Of a stretch of 41,050 nucleotides of DNA, positions 15,389 to 23,329 are shown in pieces. The notes beneath the pieces were generated by a model. The model was given only the letters and a program-made list of their open reading frames with translations. It searched no databases and was not told where the DNA came from. The stretch covers positions 1-41,050 of the forward strand of contig NZ_JACJTQ010000045.1 in assembly GCF_014698735.1 (NCBI RefSeq), read 5' to 3'. The translations under genes were made by a program, and so were the position numbers. This DNA is from Anabaena catenula FACHB-362. Lineage in GTDB: Bacteria; Cyanobacteriota; Cyanobacteriia; Cyanobacteriales; Nostocaceae. The number at the start of each line of letters is the position of its first letter. Within the stretch, counting starts at the first letter, position 1.

Positions 15389-17278
15389 CTACAATTCCAG
15401 TTGTTTTTGTTCGCTTCTTTGTTTCTTGATACTGGCTTCGTGTTGTTGTTGCAGTGCTGACTTGACATAGGGTAAAACTTGTTTGACAAAATAATTAGTT
15501 GTTCCTTGGGAGAGGCAGGAAATTCTCACATCCCAGGATTTAATTTCTCTATTCCAAGCTGCTTCCATGATGGGAAAATCAGATCCAGTTCTGCCCAAAG
15601 TTAAACACTCTCCATCCCACTCCGCAATGTAGTGTTCCCAGGTAAAGCGAGTTGTTTTCTTAAGATTTAAAAGAGCAGCCACTATGGGTGCAACAGTTTC
15701 TGCTCGCTGTTGTTGATAGCGATTTTCTGATTGTTTGATTAAATCTTCTTTGAGGGCAATCATAGCATGAACTTCCGAGGGGGTCATTTCGCTTTCGGTG
15801 GGTAATGCTTCCCAGTCATCACTATTACGTCTAGCCCGCAGAATTTCGCTTTGGTCTTGTGTACGACGCAAGGAAATTTCAGTGGCAGATATTCGCTCGG
15901 CGGTAAAGTGTTTGTCAATGTAGCGATTTGTATTTTCTAAGAGTAACTCGTCAATATCTGCTGCAAACATCGCTGTGCATTTAATCTGCTTGGCACTGAT
16001 GAAAAGAGATTGGGTACTAGCAGACACAGATGAATTAGGAACAGATGCAGATTTTTTATTAGATAGATGTTGGGTACTAGCAGATACAGATGAATTAGAA
16101 ACAGATGCAGATTTATTATTAGATAAATGTTGGGTACTGACAGATACAGATGAATTAGAAACAGATGCAGATTTATTATTAGATAAATGTTGGGTACTAG
16201 CATATACAGACTGGGTATGATTCTCCAAGTCTTCTGGTAATAGTTGCATTTGTTCACCAGCAGCAATCGCTGCTGGCACAGCGGAGTCGATAGCGATACC
16301 TGTAGCGGGCGTAGCGATTGCCTTTGGCACTGCGCTTGGCGCGATGCCGGAGGTGGGCGTAGCCATCGCCTTCTGGTGGGTCTGCTCCGGATTAGCGTAG
16401 CCTGTCCGCAGGACATACAGTGGGCGTTTCGCTATCGCTCGTAAAAAAGGTAAATCACGGGTGGGGTTATAATCAACTCCCCGGATTGTTTGCAGTTTTT
16501 TCCAGCTACAGTTTTTTAGCTGTGAGCCTCGACACCGAAATCCTTCATACTCAAAAGTCAATCCCTTCATTTCATCACCAATAATGGTAGGGTAAACATC
16601 AACACCCTGGTGCTGAAGCCTACCGATGAAGATTTGGATGTGAGGTTGATTTTCAGCGGCGGCAATGACCATACGTTCCAATCGTTGCTTAGTTGGTTCT
16701 GCTGGTGGTGTATTCCGCAATCCAGTGTCATATTCTTCTTGTTCTCGCAACATTCGGCGCTTTTGTCCGGTGGTGGGGGCAGAATAATCAATCTCTGCAC
16801 TCTTAGTCAGTTGATATAGATGCCACCGTTGCTCGATTTCTCGTGTCAGTTCTTCGGCACGGGTTTTGTCTTGCCAGTCGTTGATGCGGGTAAAGTTTTC
16901 ACATTCAAAGGTGTGAATCATGATATGAACGTGAGGCGGTGCATCTGGGTTGTACTGTAGTTGACTTTCTGTGGGTTTATGCTTAATCATCAGCCACAGG
17001 TTGTTGGTGTAGCCTAGTCCGTTGATCATGAAGTTGCCAATTTCTAACCAGTCGTCAGGAGTGAGGCGGTCTGTGTGGTGGGGACTCATGGTGATGTGCT
17101 TGGTATCTTTGTCGGTGCGAGGATTTTGCCCTGATATGGCACGCCATTCTTGAATGATTTGGGTGTAAGTCTGCCCTGCTATGTTGCCACCATACAACTC
17201 GAATTCTTTGTGTTTATCCATGAGATAACGCAGTAGACCACCGGGGTTATTGCCAGTAGGAACAACTTTGGTCAGCAT
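15389..17278 (-). CDS. Mobilization relaxase (MobA/VirD2-like)
   Basis: 629 residues. The first ~200 match relaxase domain PF03432: the N-terminal segment GGLLRYLMD with a candidate nicking Tyr18, an HITMSPHH segment (61-68) and the metal-binding triad PHVHIMIH (His116, His118, His122). The middle (residues ~300-430) is a low-complexity linker rich in ATPxSGIA and in three 20-residue tandem repeats. The C-terminal ~190 residues form a compact unknown domain. Relaxases nick oriT and pilot the single strand during conjugation. No coupling protein or type IV secretion gene is present, so the plasmid is at most mobilizable with help. The MobC-like gene lies upstream on the same strand, separated by an IS605 relic. 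Confidence 0.85.
   Translation of the reverse strand: MLTKVVPTGNNPGGLLRYLMDKHKEFELYGGNIAGQTYTQIIQEWRAISGQNPRTDKDTKHITMSPHHTDRLTPDDWLEIGNFMINGLGYTNNLWLMIKHKPTESQLQYNPDAPPHVHIMIHTFECENFTRINDWQDKTRAEELTREIEQRWHLYQLTKSAEIDYSAPTTGQKRRMLREQEEYDTGLRNTPPAEPTKQRLERMVIAAAENQPHIQIFIGRLQHQGVDVYPTIIGDEMKGLTFEYEGFRCRGSQLKNCSWKKLQTIRGVDYNPTRDLPFLRAIAKRPLYVLRTGYANPEQTHQKAMATPTSGIAPSAVPKAIATPATGIAIDSAVPAAIAAGEQMQLLPEDLENHTQSVYASTQHLSNNKSASVSNSSVSVSTQHLSNNKSASVSNSSVSASTQHLSNKKSASVPNSSVSASTQSLFISAKQIKCTAMFAADIDELLLENTNRYIDKHFTAERISATEISLRRTQDQSEILRARRNSDDWEALPTESEMTPSEVHAMIALKEDLIKQSENRYQQQRAETVAPIVAALLNLKKTTRFTWEHYIAEWDGECLTLGRTGSDFPIMEAAWNREIKSWDVRISCLSQGTTNYFVKQVLPYVKSALQQQHEASIKKQRSEQKQLEL
16010..16205 (-). 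repeat. 60-bp tandem repeat, about 3.2 copies, in the relaxase gene
   Basis: The unit (ttgggtactagcagatacag on the plus strand and 40 more bases) recurs at exactly 60-bp steps from 16010 to 16205 with few changes. In frame it encodes a Ser/Asn-rich 20-residue repeat (STQHLSNNKSASVSNSSVSV). The steps are uninterrupted and without spacers. Copy number probably varies between strains. Confidence 0.9.
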
Positions 17279-17396
17279 TTACCATTCTCCGCTTCAACAC
17301 TGAAAGATAAGAACTTACGCATTGGGTACAAAAGATTTAAGGTAATAACAACGGACAAGATACCAATAGCGCCAAGACATGGCAGATACAGGGTAA

Positions 17397-17603
17397 GTGA
17401 TAACGATATCTGCAATCAGAAAAAATGACCGAGATGGGAACGCAGCTATCAATATTAGAGCAGAAGGAATCAGAATGCTAAAGGCGGAAGGTTCAGCCGT
17501 CTCTGCTGTAGGAGGGGAGATAAGACCAAAACTAGGACGAAAGTCCAAATTGCGGCACTCCCCCGTGATTACAGAAGCTCCTAGTTCAGCCGTAGGCAAC
17601 TAG
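17397..17603 (+). pseudogene. TnpB (IS200/IS605 family) C-terminal remnant
   Basis: Sixty-eight codons with no usable upstream frame (a TAA directly precedes). NDRDGNAAINIRAEGIRML carries the third RuvC aspartate motif (DRDxNAA.NI) of TnpB, followed by the usual loose tail (GRKSKLRHSPVITEAPSSAVG). Everything upstream, including the zinc finger and most of RuvC, is gone. It lies between the relaxase gene and mobC, pointing away from the relaxase. Recognition rests on my memory of cyanobacterial TnpB C-termini. Confidence 0.7.
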
Positions 17604-17614
17604 GAGTAGTTCAC
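17578..17614 (+). mobile_element. IS605-type right end / omega-RNA 3' hairpin
   Basis: ctcctagtt (17578-17586) and aactaggag (17598-17606) form a perfect 9-bp hairpin overlapping the TnpB stop, followed by tagttcac. In IS200/IS605 elements the right end folds like this and doubles as the scaffold end of the omega (reRNA) guide; TTCAC-like sequence marks the end. If so, 17615 onward would be the guide position. The left end is missing, so the element is dead. Confidence 0.5.
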
Positions 17615-17700
17615 TCCCAGTCCTCCAAAAACTTACTGCACCACCAGACCTCCCAGAAGCTTGAAAGCCCATAAGTGTAGTGTGTTGTTGACTTCTACAT

Positions 17701-18153
17701 CTAATCCCAGTCTTCGTCGTCAAAGTCATCTGTTGAACTTTCTTCATTTTCCGTGTTGTCATCGACACCAGATAATTGCAATCTCACTTCGCGCAATTCT
17801 GAGCGCACTTCTCCTAACAAATTATCCACGTCACCAATTTGCTTAATTAACTGCTGGTATGTTGGTTTTGAGAGAGGTTGTTTTTGGTTGAGGAGAGCGA
17901 TCGCTGTTTGTAAATCTTTTTCTAAATGTCTTAGTCTCAGGTCAACTTGTCCCATTTGTACACTCGTTTTCACATTAATAGCTGGCACTTTTGGCGGACT
18001 AATGGGACGACCTTCTACTCGTCGTCTAATAAATTCAGCTAGGGGTAAAGCATAGAACTCAGCCATTTTATGCCAGCGACTTTTTTCTGCCGGAGTTAAG
18101 CGCAGCAAAAAGGTTGAAGTTTTATCCTGTTTACGCTCTGGTGGTGAGGTCAT
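17701..18153 (-). CDS. MobC-like relaxosome accessory protein
   Basis: About 150 residues from the ATG at 18151-18153, chosen over a TTG at 18204 because the family signature begins right after it. FLLRLTPAEKSRWHKMAEFY then LPLAEFIRRRVEGR is a ribbon-helix-helix-type start typical of plasmid MobC proteins, followed by a coiled-coil-like helix (LRLRHLEKDLQTAIALLNQ, VRSELREVRLQLSG) and an acidic tail (STDDFDDEDWD). Such proteins bind oriT and help the relaxase melt and nick it. The relaxase lies downstream on the same strand, about 420 bp away, with an IS605 relic in between. Confidence 0.75.
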   Translation of the reverse strand: MTSPPERKQDKTSTFLLRLTPAEKSRWHKMAEFYALPLAEFIRRRVEGRPISPPKVPAINVKTSVQMGQVDLRLRHLEKDLQTAIALLNQKQPLSKPTYQQLIKQIGDVDNLLGEVRSELREVRLQLSGVDDNTENEESSTDDFDDEDWD

Positions 18154-18625
18154 AGCAACGAGTTGAAGGGGTGAAAATTGAGAACGTTTTAGAATAAATA
18201 GCAATATGCGATACTAGAGAAGATGTGAGACAATCTGAAAATAATGGGCTTACCGTTGATGTGGATGGCGATTGCACTCTAAGATTTAGGTTGTTATCAA
18301 TTTTTGTATATACGTCCTCCCTGCTTGCTTCCCTAGTAATGGTGCTGTAACTGTGTGTTTCGTGCAAGATGTGAGATAATGCTGATAATGTGTATGTTGT
18401 GATTGAATTCCACATTATGAGTGTGGTCATGCAATCAGCATCCATCAAGAGAAGTATTTTCAATCAATTGAATATTTTTATGTAGAAAATACCGTGTTCA
18501 TAGAGGGTAATTTTTGCAATAGACTTGTCGTGAAAAGAGGGGCTAGGTACTGGTAATTGGGGATGGGACAAATAAGATATTTATGAGTTTTTGGTGTAAT
18601 TTCATCTACAAAGCAACAATTGTAA
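18154..18625. other. Non-coding region upstream of mobC, candidate oriT
   Basis: No gene seen. It has two related direct repeats, agatgtgagacaatctgaaa near 18221 and agatgtgagataatgctgat near 18369, and a pyrimidine-rich cctccctgcttgcttcccta at 18316-18335. An oriT usually lies next to the accessory mob gene, so this gap is the best candidate; the nick site cannot be placed by eye. Confidence 0.35.
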
Positions 18626-21600
18626 TTATCGTATTTCTCCAAATTGCTGGATATATTCTACTAATTGTTTGGTATAACCACCTTCAGAAAGTCTGTCTAA
18701 ATTCCCCACGAGGATAAACAGTTCTCTGGCTCGGCTGACAGCAACATTGAGTAAATTCGGTTTGCGATTAATAAACCAAAGGCTATCAGCGGGTTCTGAT
18801 TGGCGAGTTGAGAAGATTATCGCAGATTTTTGACCACCTTGGAAGGTGTGGACTGTGCCAATACTATTTGCTGAAAAGTCGGAAGAGCGTGATTGTAAGC
18901 GTTCTTGCAAGGCATTTGCTTGGCGACGATAAGGTGAAATTACGCCTATTGTGTTTTGATTGCTAGTGTTTTGATTGCTAGGAGAATTGAAGCTGTAACC
19001 TGCCTCTAGCAATTGGGCAATTAACGTTTCTACCACATCAACTTCTGCCCAATTTATGTGGTTTTCTGGCTTTCCTTCAATATGGTAAGCAATTAGGTTA
19101 GCACCTAACAGAGATGGTTTGGCTTCTGTTTTGATGATCATGCCATAATTGCACAGGCGATCGCTAATTTCGGCAATCACTGGCACACAACGATAATGAT
19201 ATTTAAGGATAATGCCGTTACCAATGTCTTCTGGTTGTGCTGAGGCTCCTGCGGCTCGGTGATAAGCTGTGGTAGCGGTGGGACTGTAGCAGTCATAATC
19301 TGCATCTGTAAGTCCCCTTTCCAGGAAGGATTTACCGCGATATTCTTCTTTCTTCTGGTCGCTTAAATTAATGACCGGCTCTAGTTGCAATGGGTCGCCG
19401 ACAATCAAAGCCTGACGACACCGCACTAACACTGGAAAGACCTGATGGGGGGGAATCTGACCGGCTTCATCTACAATGACTTGGTTGATACAACCGCTAT
19501 CAGGATAGGGTAACAGACGGCGAATGGAGTGCAAGGTACTCAAGAAAACGGGAAACAAAAGGCTGATATCACGATAAATGTTTCTCCAATGCAAGGACAT
19601 TTGACGAAAAGCGTCCCATTCGTTATTTAACACCCCAATGTAAGTTTTAATAGCAGCCATGACTTCATCTTTTCTGCGTTGTGCTTCCTGTTGTTGAAAT
19701 TGCCAAGCACACTCAAATAACTGTACTTGCAATGTGTGCAATTCGATGTAGAAACGACTGTAGAAATCTTGGTTAGGATAAGTGGCCAGCCGATTTTGGA
19801 TTTGTTGTTGCTGGCGTTGTCGGTCAGTGAATTGATGTTGTAAGTCGGTTAATTGGCGTTGTAATAATTCTAGCTGTTGTTGTCTGTAGTTAAGTTGATT
19901 TTGTAGTTGTTGCCAATCAGATACTTCTTTCAGTAGCTGGGAAACACTTTGGCAGGCTGCTACTAAAGATTCAATTGTCAGGGGAATTTGAAAGGGAAAG
20001 GGTGTAGCTAAGGTTGCCAATACGGGCATTTCTATTTGTTTGTGCAAGCGTTTGAGAATATGGCGTGGGCTGCTTCTGGTTATCTGTTGCCAGAATCGTT
20101 TAATCGTTTGCCATAGTTTAATTCTCTGCAATAGTTTGATTGTTTGTAATAGTTTAATTGTTTGCAATAGTCGAATCAACCAGTTGGGGTTTTGACCTAA
20201 AAATTGCCTGGTACTTTCATGAGGTAAGGAATGATTTGCTGTGTTCAAGTGTTGCTCTATCTGCTGGTACGCGAATAGTGGAAATTTGGAGTAGTCGCGT
20301 GATGAGTTTAATGGTGAGGGCGGCTGGGAGTTAGAGTAATACCGTGAGGGGTTTGAGGATGATGGTTGGAATTCATAATCCGAGTTAGGAGAAACGTTTC
20401 TCCTAGATTCTGAGGTAACATCTACGGGGTCTATTGGTAAGGGATATTGAGAGTCAGAATAGTAATTTGGTGATTGGTTGAATGGTAGTGGAGATTGAGG
20501 CTCTGGGTCGTTCTGTGAGGAATTTGAGGATGATGGCTGATATTCAAAATCTGAGTTAGGAGAAACGTTTCTCCTAGATTCTGAGGTAACATCTACGGGG
20601 TCTATTCGTGAGGTAGGTTGAGAGTCCCAATAGTAGTTTGGTGATTGGTTTAATGGTAGTGGAGATTGAGGCTCTGGGTCGTTCTGTGAGGGGCTTGGGG
20701 ATGATGGTGGGAATCCAATATCTAAGTTAGGAGAAACGTTTCTCCTAAATTGTGTGGGGTTAATTTCTGTAGAGTTATTTATGGCTTGATGATGAACATG
20801 AGAGTTGTTCGGTGATGGGGTAAATGGTAATGGGGAGTGAGCGCGAGAGTTGTTTTGAGAGGAGTCTGTCGGTGATGACGATGGAGGCTGTAACTCAAAA
20901 TCTGAGTTAGGAGAAACGTTTCTCCTAAATTCTGGATTCACTTCTAGAAAGCTATTTATTGCTTCTTGCAGCCGTTGTACATCTCTATCTAGCTGCTCTA
21001 ATAACTGCTCATCAGCAATCTTCTGTTGTTGGTAATATTCATCTTGCTTGATGTGAAATTGTAGTTGCTGCACAAGAGCTAACAATTGTTGCTTGGCTGA
21101 CTCCCATGCAATTGGGTTAAAGGTTTCTCTAGCTAGTGAGTCGAGTGCAGCTTGCAAAGAGGGCAAAACTTGGAGATCAACTAATTCTTTGGAGCCGCCT
21201 GATAAGTAGAAGCAGTTTTGTGGAAAGTGGCTCTCTAGCAGTTCTTCAACGTTGTTGACTGCATGGTTGTTGGTACTGGTGACTAAAGTTAGGTTACTTT
21301 CATCTTCACCTTCTGTGGCTAATTGCACGGCGCGGTGGACTACTTGTTGCGCTATTTTGTGTAACAGCAATGTGGTTTTACCATTCCCCGGTGGTCCAAT
21401 TACGGCGGTGAGGGGTTGAGATTGGCAATGTTTGAGAGCCTGGGCTTGATAGTCATCGGGGGGTAAGCTTGGGAAAGCACCGAGAAATAATAGGTTGTGT
21501 TGGGATGCTATTGGTTGTCCAAACAGATATTCGTATGCGGGATGTCCAGGGACTGCCCAATTCCATTTTCGCTGTTCGCTGATTTTCTGGAAGTCTTTGT

Positions 21601-22210
21601 TGAGGTTATGGTTGAAGGCTACGTAGCCAAAGTTCAGGAGGTAGGGAAGCAGTTTTGAGCGCACGGGAAAGGGTGGTAATTCAATCAGGCCGATAAAGTC
21701 TTGTAGAGTTTTAAAGGGGCGATTGAAGGTGGTTTCCAGAAAAACTTTGAGTCCTTCTTTGGTGACTAGGGATTCAGCAGTCTCTTCTTCTAGTCCGTAC
21801 CACTGCATTAAGTTGGGGATAACTGGTTGAAACTCGAATGTAGTTAAGTCCCAGCCGCTTTTACGATAATTGCTATCAAAGATAGGAGAAATGTCGATGG
21901 TAAAGAGGGGGCGAAATTGACGGCGATTTCCTGAGATTAAATAAAGCTGGGGGAAGGCTACGGCGATTGATGGTGGGTTGGCTTGAGATTTTGTTTGAGG
22001 TTTGGTTTTTGAGGTTTTGAAGGGTTGTTTGAGTTGTTTGAATAAGGATTCGTCTAGCAGTAATCTGTCGCCTACTAAATTTACACCAGAGTCCCAGATA
22101 TGGGGTTGCTCGTCGTCACCTGCTTCGACTTTGGCATTACTCAAGTTTTCAATGTGGATGTAATGCAGCCAGGTTTGGAGCAAGTCGCGAATCTGTGACT
22201 CTTGTGCCAT
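18626..22210 (-). CDS. Superfamily 1 helicase (UPF1/DNA2-like) with repeat-rich insertion
   Basis: About 1194 residues from the ATG at 22208-22210. AGGAG sits eight bases before it, which favours this start over another ATG 42 bases upstream. Walker A is GPPGNGKTT (near 21393), Walker B VDEAGQIPPH (near 19470), and the late motifs are GTVHTFQGGQKSAII (near 18845) and LNVAVSRAR (near 18740): the order and form of the UPF1/DNA2/SMUBP2 group (AAA_11/AAA_12). The ATPase halves are separated by ~600 residues holding coiled-coil Gln-rich stretches and four in-frame repeats of 57-60 residues, each carrying RRNVSPN. Relatives unwind DNA or RNA; the role on a plasmid is unknown (replication, transfer or defence). 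It is transcribed alone. Confidence 0.82.
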   Translation of the reverse strand: MAQESQIRDLLQTWLHYIHIENLSNAKVEAGDDEQPHIWDSGVNLVGDRLLLDESLFKQLKQPFKTSKTKPQTKSQANPPSIAVAFPQLYLISGNRRQFRPLFTIDISPIFDSNYRKSGWDLTTFEFQPVIPNLMQWYGLEEETAESLVTKEGLKVFLETTFNRPFKTLQDFIGLIELPPFPVRSKLLPYLLNFGYVAFNHNLNKDFQKISEQRKWNWAVPGHPAYEYLFGQPIASQHNLLFLGAFPSLPPDDYQAQALKHCQSQPLTAVIGPPGNGKTTLLLHKIAQQVVHRAVQLATEGEDESNLTLVTSTNNHAVNNVEELLESHFPQNCFYLSGGSKELVDLQVLPSLQAALDSLARETFNPIAWESAKQQLLALVQQLQFHIKQDEYYQQQKIADEQLLEQLDRDVQRLQEAINSFLEVNPEFRRNVSPNSDFELQPPSSSPTDSSQNNSRAHSPLPFTPSPNNSHVHHQAINNSTEINPTQFRRNVSPNLDIGFPPSSPSPSQNDPEPQSPLPLNQSPNYYWDSQPTSRIDPVDVTSESRRNVSPNSDFEYQPSSSNSSQNDPEPQSPLPFNQSPNYYSDSQYPLPIDPVDVTSESRRNVSPNSDYEFQPSSSNPSRYYSNSQPPSPLNSSRDYSKFPLFAYQQIEQHLNTANHSLPHESTRQFLGQNPNWLIRLLQTIKLLQTIKLLQRIKLWQTIKRFWQQITRSSPRHILKRLHKQIEMPVLATLATPFPFQIPLTIESLVAACQSVSQLLKEVSDWQQLQNQLNYRQQQLELLQRQLTDLQHQFTDRQRQQQQIQNRLATYPNQDFYSRFYIELHTLQVQLFECAWQFQQQEAQRRKDEVMAAIKTYIGVLNNEWDAFRQMSLHWRNIYRDISLLFPVFLSTLHSIRRLLPYPDSGCINQVIVDEAGQIPPHQVFPVLVRCRQALIVGDPLQLEPVINLSDQKKEEYRGKSFLERGLTDADYDCYSPTATTAYHRAAGASAQPEDIGNGIILKYHYRCVPVIAEISDRLCNYGMIIKTEAKPSLLGANLIAYHIEGKPENHINWAEVDVVETLIAQLLEAGYSFNSPSNQNTSNQNTIGVISPYRRQANALQERLQSRSSDFSANSIGTVHTFQGGQKSAIIFSTRQSEPADSLWFINRKPNLLNVAVSRARELFILVGNLDRLSEGGYTKQLVEYIQQFGEIR
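20387..20926 (-). repeat. 171-180 bp tandem repeats with 18-bp palindrome in helicase gene
   Basis: Four perfect copies of the palindrome AGGAGAAACGTTTCTCCT at 20387-20404, 20558-20575, 20729-20746 and 20909-20926. They are spaced 171, 171 and 180 bp apart, each within a longer in-frame repeat (for example gaggctctgggtcgttctgt twice). The palindromes encode RRNVSPN. They are much better conserved than the DNA between them. Confidence 0.92.
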
Positions 22211-22688
22211 TGTTCGTCTCCTGATACTTTTAACCGAGACATCTTCAGACATTAATAGATATAGCTGTAGCCAGGTTAATTAGGACACTGCTCCAATTAC
22301 TTTTTGTAGGAAATCATTACTATTAGGTTTAATCATTATAGTTTATGTCCTAATCTTGGTGGCTACAGCGATATCTTGAACATCCAGTACAACTCCTAGA
22401 GTTGCCATTGAAACACAAGCTACTAGAATTTACGTACAATGTCATCTAACAAATGACTGAGTTTTTGTCAGGGCTTATACATAAAGGTTGAGTAGCGAGT
22501 ATATTTTCCTATTTAGGCATCTCGGATCAATGGGAATGCAACAACTAGTACCGCTTCGCGGAATTCGTAATTCGTAATTCCTAATTCGTAATTACTATTC
22601 CGTAAGGGTTTCGGACTTTTTGAATGGTTGGTTTATTTACGCCGTGCTGTACTAGTAAAATAAAATTATCCCCCACTTAAACCCCATC
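22211..22688. other. Intergenic region with aattcgt repeats
   Basis: About 480 bp between the helicase and the toxin-antitoxin genes. It has a heptamer tract, gaattcgtaattcgtaattc and similar, at about 22560-22592, and nothing else recognisable. The promoters of both divergent units must lie here. Confidence 0.5.
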
Positions 22689-22910
22689 ATGGTTATCCAA
22701 GAACTCGAACAACAACTCCTTCAGCTTTCCCCCAACGAAAAACTGTATATTATCCAACTACTGGCACAAAGCCTGACTACACAAAACACCCACCCAGAGC
22801 AGCCCACCACAATCGTAGAGTTTTTTCGTCAATCCCCCCTGGTAGGAATTGCCGAAGAACTGGATTTTAGCCGAGACCGCAGCCTACCCCGTGATGACTT
22901 CAACCCATGA
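22689..22910 (+). CDS. Antitoxin of a PIN-toxin pair
   Basis: 73 residues, helical N-terminus (LEQQLLQLSPNEKLYIIQLL) and an acidic, probably flexible C-terminus (EELDFSRDRSLPRDDF), which is how small cyanobacterial type II antitoxins look. The stop overlaps the toxin start by four bases (ATGA at 22907-22910), so the two are translationally coupled. No specific DNA-binding fold is recognised with certainty. Antitoxins of this type bind the PIN toxin through the C-terminal tail and usually repress their own promoter. Confidence 0.78.
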   Translation: MVIQELEQQLLQLSPNEKLYIIQLLAQSLTTQNTHPEQPTTIVEFFRQSPLVGIAEELDFSRDRSLPRDDFNP

Positions 22911-23329
22911 ACTACCTCCTTGACACTTGCTTGATTTCCGAGATGGTTGCCAAACAACCAAATCAACAAGTTTTAGATTGGCTAGATGCCCAAGTGCCAG
23001 AAACACTTTTCATTAGCATGATCACAATTGGCGAAATAGCTAAAGGCATCAGCAAAATGACCGCATCTAAGCGGAAAGAATCTCTAACAAATTGGCTAAA
23101 TGAAAATCTACCTAATCGCTTTGAACAAAGAATCTTAAGTATAGATTTCTCAACAATGGTGTTGTGGGGAAATTTAGTCGGGCAACTAGAACAGAATGGG
23201 CGACCTTTACCCGCTATGGATTCTCTCATTGCAGCCATCGCCCTGCAAAATTCTCTATCACTTGTTACTCGTAACGACAAAGATTTCGCTCTTACAGGGG
23301 TTGTAATCGTTAATCCTTGGTCTATTTGA
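22907..23329 (+). CDS. VapC-like PIN-domain ribonuclease toxin
   Basis: 140 residues, the usual VapC length. PIN-domain acidic residues are in place: Asp6 (YLLDTCLISE), Glu43 (TIGEIAKGI), Asp105 (PAMDSLIAA) and Asp124/Asp126 (RNDKDF). These bind Mg2+ or Mn2+ for RNA cleavage. It overlaps the antitoxin by four bases. On a plasmid such a pair commonly acts as an addiction module; its position between the helicase and parAB fits a maintenance block. The target RNA cannot be told from sequence. Confidence 0.88.
   Translation: MNYLLDTCLISEMVAKQPNQQVLDWLDAQVPETLFISMITIGEIAKGISKMTASKRKESLTNWLNENLPNRFEQRILSIDFSTMVLWGNLVGQLEQNGRPLPAMDSLIAAIALQNSLSLVTRNDKDFALTGVVIVNPWSI

Noticed and set aside
15975-16220. 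Plus-strand frame with repeated DTDELETDADLLLDK, resembling EF-hand calcium-binding loops
   Set aside because: It is the antisense of the 60-bp tandem repeats in the relaxase gene, has no ribosome site, and its repeats follow from the DNA repeat.
17279-17603. Minus-strand 94-residue hydrophobic frame
   Set aside because: It is antisense to the TnpB C-terminal remnant, whose motif DRDGNAAINI explains the coding-like composition.
20387-20404. Canonical chromosomal parS
   Set aside because: parS is TGTTTCACGTGAAACA; the 18-mer lacks the CACGTG centre. A role as a divergent ParB site is kept only as a hypothesis.
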